A stretch of 64,000 nucleotides of DNA, from the NCBI RefSeq assembly GCF_029350975.1, contig NZ_JARKMR010000008.1:1-64000 (forward strand), given 5' to 3'. Positions 16,314 through 24,778 of the stretch are shown here, one piece after another (the first letter of the stretch is position 1; each line of letters opens with the position of its first letter). A model generated the notes under the pieces. The model saw only the letters and a list, made by a program, of their open reading frames with translations, had not been told where the DNA came from and made no database searches. The position numbers were made by a program, and so were the translations under genes. This DNA is from Maribacter zhoushanensis. GTDB lineage: Bacteria; Bacteroidota; Bacteroidia; Flavobacteriales; Flavobacteriaceae.

Positions 16314-18293
16314 TTATTTTTTTTCAAAAACAATCAATGACTGATTTTGACTTTTTACCGCTTCATTAAAAAGCTCTTTTAATCCTTTATAATAACCATT
16401 GGTGTAATGGGCAGAATTCAAATCAAAAGTAAAAAATAAATTAAGGCTTCCCTTATTGTTATCAGATACATTTAGTTTTAGCATTCCACCATTATCCGGC
16501 ATGCTAAAATTTTTATTTTCTGGCAACGACTTTACCTGATATCCTTCTGGTATTTTAACATTGAGAATGTATTGATACTTCATAGGATAACCAAAATCAA
16601 CTGGATAATTTCTTTCTGAAGCAACGAACGGATTTTTATCAAAAAACTTTAATACAAACGGATTTAAATAAATGTTATCGCCCTGAATTAAATTCTCAAT
16701 TTCGAAATTAAATCTCTCTGTAATTTTCTTCTCATTTGTGTATTTTGATATTGTTTCATGAGAAGTAATATAGAAATCATCTGAAATCTCTTCTTCTAAT
16801 TTTTCAATATAACTATCTTCTTTTACAGTTGCCAAAACTTCATCTTGAGCAACCTTTTTGTAACCTGAATTTATTAAATCAAAAACCCCAGACAGCTTAT
16901 TTTCATTTGGATCAATAGTCATTTGAGCGCGTAACATAACAGCATTTGACTTTTCTGGCACAATATCATACCAATAACTATTATTATCAAAATCCATTAC
17001 CCTACCATAATAATTTAAACAACGAAAAGGCAGCATGCCGAAAGGCATATATTTATCAGTAGCATCTAACAAATAAGATTTGCCCTCAATATCAACTTTC
17101 GCAATTATGTAATTAAAATCATTCATAACTGGATGCGTCTTTTTTGGCAACCCTCTTTTCCGTGTAGCCATAACCATCATATTCGCTTTTATGTCTGCCG
17201 CGTTCAAGAGATTTATTAAAGCAATATTAATTTCTGCAACATTACCTTTTTTCTCATCAAAGGCTTTTTTAACCTTATTACCTTGCCAAATGCTATATTT
17301 TTCATTCCAGGTAAAATGATTTTTTACATATTCATAAATATTCTTGGCACGGGTAATTTCATCGCCCTCTGTCAATAAACTTTTATCTACATTTTTTTCA
17401 AAAAAACTCTTTTTACGAAGCTGACTTCCTATGTCCTTATCAGTTTTGAATTCCTTATCCACATCATCCCAAGATTTTGTGTACTTATCCGTACCACCAT
17501 AAAAACTTTTATATTCAGAAAGTTCAAACTCTAACTTAGACCTATAGTTATTAGATGAAAGCATAAACTCCTCAGAATCTTTAAAAGCAGGTATATCATT
17601 CATAACATACTTTAAAGACTCACAATCACTATCATCTTTAGTACCCGGAAAACTAAAACAACCTTTTACAATATCTGCCTCATTAACATCTAAATTCAGC
17701 TCACCTTTTAAACTTCTATTATATAACCAATTACCTGGTATTTTAGCATTGAATTCAGAGTATAATTTGGGAATATCCGATTGAAATTCCCATCCCGTGA
17801 AATTAAAAAAGAAAGGAGATTGCATTTCGTATTCATATTCAATAATTGACCCTTCTTTAACATTAGGAAATGTGAATTTTGTCTGTGTCCATTTTTCATT
17901 GACTTCCTCATTGAAAAACTCACTAGTTTTAACAGAATACTTCATTTCTCCGTTATGTGTAAGCGCCTTTATATTTACAATTTTCTCCTTCCTCTTTTTG
18001 GAACGAAAAAGTGGTATTTCAATATTTGCATATTCAAATCCTTCTTTTTCTAGTATTTTAATTTTAGCATGGTATTTTGTTATTAAGTAGATGTAGTCAT
18101 CTCTAATTTCAAAATAATTATTACCATATTCATAAAGATAAACCGCGGTTGCCTCTGAATCTTTTGCGTAAGAAGTAAATTCACCTTCTGATTTTGAAAT
18201 AGCACCAAACTCTGGTTTTTCTTGGGCAACCATCTGGTTAGCCGAAAATAGTAAGGCAATAACGAGTAATACAAAATAGATGATTTTATACAT
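16314..18293 (-). CDS. DUF3857 / transglutaminase-like exported protein, catalytic Cys absent (paralogue 3)
   Basis: A 659-residue protein with a signal peptide (residues 1-23, ending MVAQ). The N-terminal DUF3857 domain includes the family phrase TFPNVKEGSIIEYEYEM. The middle domain has the transglutaminase-like fold (KNIYEYVKNHFTWNEKYS ... KKGNVAEINIALINLLNAADIKANMMVMATRKRG ... YLLDATDKYMPFG). In active relatives the first motif reads GDCK; here it reads GNVA, so the nucleophilic Cys is missing, while the Asp (LLDAT) is kept. A beta-rich C-terminal region follows. It is the last of three tandem paralogues. Probably periplasmic or surface-associated, with a binding role. Confidence 0.85.
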   Translation of the reverse strand: MYKIIYFVLLVIALLFSANQMVAQEKPEFGAISKSEGEFTSYAKDSEATAVYLYEYGNNYFEIRDDYIYLITKYHAKIKILEKEGFEYANIEIPLFRSKKRKEKIVNIKALTHNGEMKYSVKTSEFFNEEVNEKWTQTKFTFPNVKEGSIIEYEYEMQSPFFFNFTGWEFQSDIPKLYSEFNAKIPGNWLYNRSLKGELNLDVNEADIVKGCFSFPGTKDDSDCESLKYVMNDIPAFKDSEEFMLSSNNYRSKLEFELSEYKSFYGGTDKYTKSWDDVDKEFKTDKDIGSQLRKKSFFEKNVDKSLLTEGDEITRAKNIYEYVKNHFTWNEKYSIWQGNKVKKAFDEKKGNVAEINIALINLLNAADIKANMMVMATRKRGLPKKTHPVMNDFNYIIAKVDIEGKSYLLDATDKYMPFGMLPFRCLNYYGRVMDFDNNSYWYDIVPEKSNAVMLRAQMTIDPNENKLSGVFDLINSGYKKVAQDEVLATVKEDSYIEKLEEEISDDFYITSHETISKYTNEKKITERFNFEIENLIQGDNIYLNPFVLKFFDKNPFVASERNYPVDFGYPMKYQYILNVKIPEGYQVKSLPENKNFSMPDNGGMLKLNVSDNNKGSLNLFFTFDLNSAHYTNGYYKGLKELFNEAVKSQNQSLIVFEKK

Positions 18294-18384
18294 TTGAGTT
18301 GATTGGTTTATTTTTCTAATTAGAAATTAGCTGTTGAATAATTAAGGTTATATATTTCTTTATGCTCTTAATAGCAGTTTCTTT

Positions 18385-20412
18385 CTATATTTTAGTTAAT
18401 ACTACTTTTTCTGTTTGTTTCTGTACAATTTGATTATAAAACTCTTTTATTGAAGTATAATAATCAGGAGAGAACATTGCATTTTTAATTTCATAACTAC
18501 TAACCAATTGTATGTTATTTCCATTCTCTTTCATGGTGAAATTATAGATTCCTTTACCCTCAGGTAAACCAATCGCTAAATTCTCTGGCAAGTATTCTAC
18601 TTTATATCCTTCAGGTATATTTAAACTGATGTTAATTTTCTCTGCTCTTGGAAATATAAAATCTATAGGGTACTCTCTTTTCTCCATTTTGAACGGATTT
18701 TCTTTTATTGCCAAAAACAACATAGGATCTACATATATTTTTTCTCCAATACGTTCTAATCCATTTTCATTTTCAAAAGAAATAGTTTCTACCATTGACA
18801 AACCAGGTACATTTAGATTCTTTACTTCTAAATTTAAAATTTCGGTATATGTTAACAATTCTGATTTTTCCTCCTTAATATCTTCAATACTTTTACTGCC
18901 ATTCGTATCTCTATAATCATATGCTAAATTATCTGTTAAACTGGTTCGCATATTTCCATTAACCAAGCCATCTTCCTGAAGTTTAACATTCATAAAAATA
19001 GTTTTCGAAGAAATTTTCTTAGGACTAAGATCAATGGAAGTTGAAGTACCATCTTCCCTTACTAAACGTCCATACCAATTTATAGCCCGATTAGGCAGCT
19101 CATTTACTGCCAACATATTATTCGTAGCATCTAGCAAAATATAATCTCCATCATTTTCAATGGCAGCTATAACATAATTAAAACCATTAGTAGTAGGAAA
19201 TAACGGGATACCATGTTTTTTGGTAGATACCAGTACAGGGTTTGCCTTAAAACCCGCGTACCTCAACATAGATGTCAACATTAAATTAATATCGGCAACG
19301 TTTCCTTTTTGCTCTTCAAGAGTTTTTTCAAATCCATTTTCACAGCCAAAACCATAATAACCATCCCAAACGATTTTCTCTTTCACATAATTATAAATCG
19401 ACGCTGCCGGCTCTGCTTTATCTGTATATTTTGAAATTAATATATCGATATCTTTTCTAAAAACTTTATCCTTACTTAACTCTCCACCGAAATCATCATA
19501 CTTGTAAATTACATTTGCAACATCTCCCCATGTTTGACTATACATTCTATAGCCTTCACTTGGAAATTTTGTAGATTCTAATTCAAAAACTATTGCACTT
19601 CTATAATTTTCAATATTATCTGTGTATTGTTCTTCTTTAAAAGCAGGAATATTATTAGCTGTAATACTATAATCTGTTTCAAAGTATTCGAGATTACCTC
19701 TTCTAATTCCTTGAGACTGCTCACCACCACCAAGAAATGCTTTAGTATCTCGTTCTTCTCTATACTGAAAATCAATCTTCTTTTTCTCTGTTACCTCACC
19801 AATTTTAACAGGATAAAACCCTCTAGTATTTTTCTTATAATTAAAATATTCTGGTATTTCAACCTTTATATCCACTAGGTTAACCGGTATGCCATACTGA
19901 ACAACAAATGGCGCAATAGATCCTACAAAATCTGATGCAATTTCATATTCTATATCTATAATACTTCCTTCTTTGACATTTGGCAAAGTGATGGAAACTT
20001 TATCCTCATATTTATTAATATTTTGCGTAAACACACCGTCTTTCTTCAGTTTATCTTTGACTATTTTATTATTCTGAATATTAAATGTCAAACCCTCAAC
20101 CCCATAAATTTTCTGTTTTAAAGCACCGTTATTACGTAACGGAACCGTTATAGTTGACCAACTCAATCCCGACTTTTTGTAAATTTTAATTCTATAATGG
20201 ACCTTACGTGAATAGTTAAAACCTTTTTCCGGATTATAGTCGTAAACTAAGCGCTCTTTTTGAAATAAAATAGCTGCATCGGCTTCTTTGTCAAGGCTAT
20301 GCTCCTTCTGCCTTACCTCGTCCATAGATACCTTGCCAAATTTCACTTCACTGGATTGTGCATTTACAAAAAAGGAACATAAAGCTAAGATGATTGTAAT
20401 ATGTAATTTCAT
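18385..20412 (-). CDS. DUF3857 / transglutaminase-like exported protein, catalytic Cys absent (paralogue 2)
   Basis: The frame is open from 20493, but the Met at 20412 is preferred. It starts a clean signal peptide (MKLHITIILALCSFFVNAQ) 8 bases after the stop of the gene upstream, and the extra 27 residues would overlap that gene. This gives a 675-residue precursor. DUF3857 includes ITLPNVKEGSIIDIEYEI. The transglutaminase-like middle domain reads QKGNVADINLMLTSMLRYAGFKANPVLVSTKKHG and LLDATNNMLAVNELP. As in the next gene, GNVA replaces the GDCK nucleophile motif, so it is predicted inactive. It is closer to the 659-residue neighbour than to the 630-residue one. Confidence 0.85.
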   Translation of the reverse strand: MKLHITIILALCSFFVNAQSSEVKFGKVSMDEVRQKEHSLDKEADAAILFQKERLVYDYNPEKGFNYSRKVHYRIKIYKKSGLSWSTITVPLRNNGALKQKIYGVEGLTFNIQNNKIVKDKLKKDGVFTQNINKYEDKVSITLPNVKEGSIIDIEYEIASDFVGSIAPFVVQYGIPVNLVDIKVEIPEYFNYKKNTRGFYPVKIGEVTEKKKIDFQYREERDTKAFLGGGEQSQGIRRGNLEYFETDYSITANNIPAFKEEQYTDNIENYRSAIVFELESTKFPSEGYRMYSQTWGDVANVIYKYDDFGGELSKDKVFRKDIDILISKYTDKAEPAASIYNYVKEKIVWDGYYGFGCENGFEKTLEEQKGNVADINLMLTSMLRYAGFKANPVLVSTKKHGIPLFPTTNGFNYVIAAIENDGDYILLDATNNMLAVNELPNRAINWYGRLVREDGTSTSIDLSPKKISSKTIFMNVKLQEDGLVNGNMRTSLTDNLAYDYRDTNGSKSIEDIKEEKSELLTYTEILNLEVKNLNVPGLSMVETISFENENGLERIGEKIYVDPMLFLAIKENPFKMEKREYPIDFIFPRAEKINISLNIPEGYKVEYLPENLAIGLPEGKGIYNFTMKENGNNIQLVSSYEIKNAMFSPDYYTSIKEFYNQIVQKQTEKVVLTKI

Positions 20413-20419
20413 TGATTTT

Positions 20420-22312
20420 TTACTTTTTAATAAATACAATTTTAGATGCGTCAACTCTAGAAATAGTTTTTCTGAAATCTCTATAATTATCATAGTTGAT
20501 TTTTGAAAATTTACCAGGCTTCAATAATAATTTTCTCTTATAGCGTAATGTTGATTCTGATATTTGCTCAACACTAACTTCAAATTCACCAAACTCATTA
20601 CTTAATTTAGTCTGCTTTAAATTTGACTCTATTTTATAACCTGCTGGTATTATTATCTCAAAATCATCTTCATCTAAATACCCTCTTTTAATTACTACAT
20701 CGCGCTTTCTATCTTTACTTCTTTTAGGAACATATTCATTTCTATTTAACATGTTTGGAGCAAACAGTAGACGCTCACCCGCCCTTGATAAATAACCAGA
20801 TGTTATAATATCAATATTTTCCGTTGTGATAATATTATCCCTGTCGTTTTCGATACTATGGTTTAGAATATGAACGTCATTAACATAATCCCAATAATCT
20901 TTGTAATATTTCTCTACATCTTCTTTACTTTCATTAGACAGACCATATTTTTGATTATACTGTATTCCTGTACTTTTTATTTCTACTCGTGCCTTAACCT
21001 CACTTTCGCTAATTGTAATTTTAGCTTTTGTAATTTGCTTACTTTGTTCTGGAGCATAATGTCTAGACTTTACCATTTCACCACCATTAGGACCCACTTT
21101 TAACACATACCTATCGTCAGTAAATGTGCCTGAAAAATTTGCCGGTACTACTTGACTTGTGCATTCCAACCAAAGTTCTTCATCGGCTAACGGAACATTC
21201 AAAAAGGCATGATTCCCTTGTAATGAAGGAAAATCAAAATCTAAACTCCGCATATTTGGACCTGCCGAAACAATGGTATAATAAGATTCAACACCTACGG
21301 CTTTCAATAAAGACATCGTATAATTCGTTAACCCTTTACAATCACCATACTTTACTCTATCCACTTCTTTAGCACTAATAGGCTCCCAACCACCTATGCC
21401 CATTTGTACACTGATATACCGCGTATTGTCTTGAACAAATTGATATATTATTTTTATCTTTTCTTTTGGGTCGTTTACACCTCTTACCAAAGTCTGTACT
21501 TTTTGAATGGTTGATGGACTAAGCTCTCCTCGCCCCTTTAATAGAGAGTTGTATATCCAACCTCCGAATTCTTTCCAAGTTGTTGCATGACCATCTACCC
21601 CTTTTAGATGAAAATCTTCTAATGCGAATTGAACATTAGGAGCAAAATCTATTAGTGCTGGGTCCAAATCTTCTGAAGTTATAGCTGGAATATTTTTTAC
21701 AGAATAATTTACACCCGTTCCACTTACATTACCTGTAACACCAAAAGATTCTAAATTATTTTCTTTGTGACGAAACTTTAAATTAGAAGGTAAATTAAGG
21801 GTAAACTCACTTATTTCTACACTAACCTTATAACCATCTAAAAAATACCATCTTGGCATAAAAGCAGTGTCAGAAGTAGTGTATTTGGTAATAACTTCAG
21901 CTGTATATGGGTATTTTGTGGGCGTATAATTAAGATATTTTATACGTGAATCTGAATATAACGTACCCTCTCCAGTAGCTGTTTGGTCAACGAAATCTTT
22001 TTCTTTATAACTTTCAATTTCTTTACCATTAGCATCGTAAATGGTTAAAGATAATTTTTTAATTGAGGTTTCTTTATCGTAATAAGCCATAGCATGCACG
22101 GCCTCTACTCCTTCTTCATTTAAAACAGTTACAATTCTTGATGAATTAACCTCCATAAAATCTGAAGATTTTACATCGACAGTCATTTGGTCCAATCGCA
22201 CAATTGCGTCAGCATTTTTTAAAAGCGAAAGGTTTAATTTAGAAAAGTTATTATCTTGAGCGGATATAGTATCGCATGATACTATAAAAATTAGTAATAA
22301 GAAAATGCGCAT
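20420..22312 (-). CDS. DUF3857 / transglutaminase-like exported protein with catalytic Cys (paralogue 1)
   Basis: A 630-residue protein with an N-terminal signal (FIVSCDTISAQ), which could be an SPI signal or, through Cys13, an SPII lipoprotein signal. DUF3857 occupies about 50-210. The transglutaminase-like domain (about 270-390) keeps the nucleophile motif KYGDCKGLTN (Cys325) and His368 (QGNHAFLNVP). The third position is Glu383 (LWLECT), where most relatives have Asp. It is therefore the only one of the three tandem paralogues that could be catalytic. It is first in the transcript. Substrate unknown; outer envelope is the likely location. Confidence 0.87.
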   Translation of the reverse strand: MRIFLLLIFIVSCDTISAQDNNFSKLNLSLLKNADAIVRLDQMTVDVKSSDFMEVNSSRIVTVLNEEGVEAVHAMAYYDKETSIKKLSLTIYDANGKEIESYKEKDFVDQTATGEGTLYSDSRIKYLNYTPTKYPYTAEVITKYTTSDTAFMPRWYFLDGYKVSVEISEFTLNLPSNLKFRHKENNLESFGVTGNVSGTGVNYSVKNIPAITSEDLDPALIDFAPNVQFALEDFHLKGVDGHATTWKEFGGWIYNSLLKGRGELSPSTIQKVQTLVRGVNDPKEKIKIIYQFVQDNTRYISVQMGIGGWEPISAKEVDRVKYGDCKGLTNYTMSLLKAVGVESYYTIVSAGPNMRSLDFDFPSLQGNHAFLNVPLADEELWLECTSQVVPANFSGTFTDDRYVLKVGPNGGEMVKSRHYAPEQSKQITKAKITISESEVKARVEIKSTGIQYNQKYGLSNESKEDVEKYYKDYWDYVNDVHILNHSIENDRDNIITTENIDIITSGYLSRAGERLLFAPNMLNRNEYVPKRSKDRKRDVVIKRGYLDEDDFEIIIPAGYKIESNLKQTKLSNEFGEFEVSVEQISESTLRYKRKLLLKPGKFSKINYDNYRDFRKTISRVDASKIVFIKK

Positions 22313-22391
22313 GTAGTTTGGTAAGCTGGTTTTTAACAGAACGTTAAAATAGGCATATTTCTTACAAAATATTAAGAAAAATTTTCAAATC

Positions 22392-22844
22392 CTAAGTTTT
22401 ATGCTTCGTATCTATAAGTATAGTAACCGGTCCGTCATTCAACAGTTCCACCTTCATATCTGCTCCAAAAATTCCGGTTCCTATTTGTTTGCCGAGCTTA
22501 TTTTCTAAGGTTTTTATGAAAGACTCATATAGAGGTATAGCCACCTCAGGCCCTGCTGCTCTTATGTATGAAGGGCGATTTCCCTTTTTAGTGCTGGCAT
22601 GTAAGGTAAATTGACTTACCACAATGGCATCTCCATTTATAGAAAGCAAAGAGTTGTTCATGACACCTTCATCATCATTAAAAATACGAAGGTTAGCTAT
22701 CTTATTCGTTAACCAGTCAATATCAACTTGAGTATCTTCATTCTCAATTCCTACAAAAATGAGCACTCCTTCATTTATGGAACTGATCTTTTTTTCTTCA
22801 ACCGTTACACTGGCTTTTGATACGCGTTGTATTACTGCTCTCAT
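22392..22844 (-). CDS. dtd: D-aminoacyl-tRNA deacylase
   Basis: Hydrolyses D-aminoacyl-tRNAs and mischarged Gly-tRNA(Ala) as a proofreading step. The 150-residue length and motifs are standard: MRAVIQRVSKASVTV, the SQFTLHA catalytic loop, KKGNRPSY, and the C-terminal NDGPVTILIDT carrying the Gly-Pro cis motif. Its start overlaps the stop of rsgA in an ATGA arrangement, indicating translational coupling. Confidence 0.96.
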   Translation of the reverse strand: MRAVIQRVSKASVTVEEKKISSINEGVLIFVGIENEDTQVDIDWLTNKIANLRIFNDDEGVMNNSLLSINGDAIVVSQFTLHASTKKGNRPSYIRAAGPEVAIPLYESFIKTLENKLGKQIGTGIFGADMKVELLNDGPVTILIDTKHKT

Positions 22845-23794
22845 TTTTTCTCGTCGTGTATATCTACCCTATAATTCTCATCTTCACCTTTTATCATCTG
22901 TAAGTAACTATTATACCTACTCCATGCAATATCACCAACATCTAAGGCATCTTTTACGGCACATTTTGGCTCATCTACATGAATGCAATTATTAAATTTA
23001 CAGTCTTGCTTCAGTTCAAAAAACTCAGGAAAGTAGTTTCCTATTTCCTCTTTTTCCATATCTACAATTCCGAATCCTTTTATGCCTGGCGTATCAATAA
23101 TCCGCGCGTTAAAACTTAGATCGAACATCTCTGCAAAAGTTGTTGTATGCTGTCCTTGTGCGTGTTGTTGAGAAATTTGTTTGGTCTTAATATCTAAATC
23201 TGGCTCTATGGCATTTACCAAGGTAGATTTACCAACCCCAGAATGACCGGAAAACATTGAAGTCTTACCCGCCATCATTTCTTTGACCTTATCTACATTT
23301 TTCCCTGTTGCCGCAGAAATACCTATACAGGTATAACCTATATTACGATATAATGCCGCCAAAAACTTAATTTCATCTAACTCTTCTGGAGCATACGTAT
23401 CTACCTTATTGAAAAGCAGTACTACAGGAATTTCATAAGCCTCTGCTGTAATTAAAAAACGATCTATAAAAACTGGATAGGTAGGCGGATTGTTCAAAGT
23501 GACCAATAAAAAAACTTGATCCAAATTAGCTGCTATAATATGTGTCTGTTTAGAAAGGTTCACAGACTTGCGAATAATATAGTTTTTACGGGTTTCAATT
23601 TCATTGATAATACCAATGGTATCATCTCCAATGGTCTCAACCTCAAAGCGAACGCTATCACCAACAGCAACCGGATTTGTACTTTTAATTCCCTTTATTC
23701 TAAACTTACCTTTTATTCTACATTCATAAAAATCGCCATTTTCTGCCTTGACAGTATACCAACTTCCCGTAGATTTATAAACAATTCCTACCAT
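22841..23794 (-). CDS. rsgA: Ribosome small-subunit-dependent GTPase A
   Basis: A late-stage 30S assembly GTPase. It has an N-terminal OB-fold (TVKAENGDFYECRIKGKFR...), then the circularly permuted GTPase domain with G4 (LFNKVD) ahead of G1 (GHSGVGKSTLVNAI) and G3 (DTPGIKGFG). A C-terminal zinc-binding segment follows (CKFNNCIHVDEPKC). 317 residues, full length. It is first of a short operon with dtd. Confidence 0.97.
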   Translation of the reverse strand: MVGIVYKSTGSWYTVKAENGDFYECRIKGKFRIKGIKSTNPVAVGDSVRFEVETIGDDTIGIINEIETRKNYIIRKSVNLSKQTHIIAANLDQVFLLVTLNNPPTYPVFIDRFLITAEAYEIPVVLLFNKVDTYAPEELDEIKFLAALYRNIGYTCIGISAATGKNVDKVKEMMAGKTSMFSGHSGVGKSTLVNAIEPDLDIKTKQISQQHAQGQHTTTFAEMFDLSFNARIIDTPGIKGFGIVDMEKEEIGNYFPEFFELKQDCKFNNCIHVDEPKCAVKDALDVGDIAWSRYNSYLQMIKGEDENYRVDIHDEKK

Positions 23795-23851
23795 TTACCC
23801 TAAAATCCTTCCTTTTATACAAAGTAACTGCTTTAAATATAAAAATTAATA

Positions 23852-23859
23852 TAAATTTG
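23852..23859 (+). promoter_or_regulatory. Putative Bacteroidetes -7 promoter element
   Basis: TAAATTTG is an exact match to the Bacteroidetes -7 consensus TAnnTTTG, 42 bases ahead of the exported-protein gene at 23902 in a very AT-rich leader. No convincing TTG at -33 was found, so the call is tentative. Confidence 0.45.
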
Positions 23860-23901
23860 AGATTAGAACTATTATATTAAATAATAACCAAATTCAAGAA
23901 A

Positions 23902-24714
23902 ATGAAATTCATTAAAAAATCACTGCTGATATTAACTCTATCTGTATTCACTTTTGGTACGGCCCAAGAAACCATAACCAATGAATCTGTTATACAAATG
24001 GTTGAACTTGGTTTCGACGATTATATGATCATTGATAAGATAAATACTTCTGATGTAAAATTTGACGCCTCTATTACCGCGCTTGGTCAAATGAAAAATG
24101 CTGGTGTTTCTTCTGAGGTGTTATCATTGATAATGGACAAATCGAAGCAGAATACTAAATCTAAAACTGGTATCTATTATACAGATGCTAGCGGAGCTGA
24201 TAAATTAGTACAGCCTAGTGTATTTTCTGGATCAAACTCTAACCAAGTTGCCCAAAAATTAGTTTCTGGTTTAATCAATGCCAAGAAAAAGGCACAATTA
24301 CCAAAAACAAAATCTAACAATGTCATTCATCAAAGTCAACCTGAGTTTACTTTCATATTCGACCCTAGTGTAACCGAAGTTGACAACATGCAGAACAACC
24401 AAGGTAACAATGCAGGTATTTTTAACTGGTGGTTTAGAATGGCCAGTAACCCTAACGAGTTTGTTTTAGTAAAACTTACGGTTAAAGAGAAAAAGAACCT
24501 TAGAGAGGTAATTACAGGAAAAAGTAGTTGGATTACAAGTAGCAGCGGTATTGACCCTAAATACGCACTTAACTTTGCCATTGAAGAAATTGAAGGTAAT
24601 AAGTTCAAGGTTACTCCAGATAGTTTAGAGCCAGGTGAATATTGCTTTATTTACCAAGGTCAAGTACCTCAAGGTAGAGAGAACCAATCTGTTTTTGATT
24701 TCTCTATTCAATAA
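23902..24714 (+). CDS. Exported protein of unknown function
   Basis: A 270-residue precursor with a signal peptide (KKSLLILTLSVFTFGTAQ). The early mature part (ESVIQMVELGFDDYMIIDKINTSDVKFDASITALGQMKNAGVSSEVLSLIM) is a helical segment seen in several Bacteroidetes exported proteins that sense or bind at the envelope. The C-terminal half is beta-rich (VLVKLTVKEKKNLREV ... EGNKFKVTPDSLEPGEYCFIYQGQVP). Not recognised beyond that. It is divergent from rsgA and has its own terminator. Confidence 0.7.
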   Translation: MKFIKKSLLILTLSVFTFGTAQETITNESVIQMVELGFDDYMIIDKINTSDVKFDASITALGQMKNAGVSSEVLSLIMDKSKQNTKSKTGIYYTDASGADKLVQPSVFSGSNSNQVAQKLVSGLINAKKKAQLPKTKSNNVIHQSQPEFTFIFDPSVTEVDNMQNNQGNNAGIFNWWFRMASNPNEFVLVKLTVKEKKNLREVITGKSSWITSSSGIDPKYALNFAIEEIEGNKFKVTPDSLEPGEYCFIYQGQVPQGRENQSVFDFSIQ

Positions 24715-24732
24715 ACAAAACATACTTCATTA

Positions 24733-24760
24733 AAAAAGCCCGGTACAAACCGGGCTTTTT
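24733..24760. terminator. Intrinsic terminator between convergent genes
   Basis: The stem AAAAAGCCCGGT / ACCGGGCTTTTT with a 4-5 base loop has A/T runs on both sides and lies between the exported-protein gene and the OmpA-family gene. It can act in both directions. Confidence 0.92.
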
Positions 24761-24778
24761 ATTTTTACTTATTTAAGA

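Noticed and set aside
16314-22312. Reading the three DUF3857 genes as one gene broken by frameshifts
   Set aside because: Each has its own start, signal peptide and full domain set, so they are tandem paralogues.
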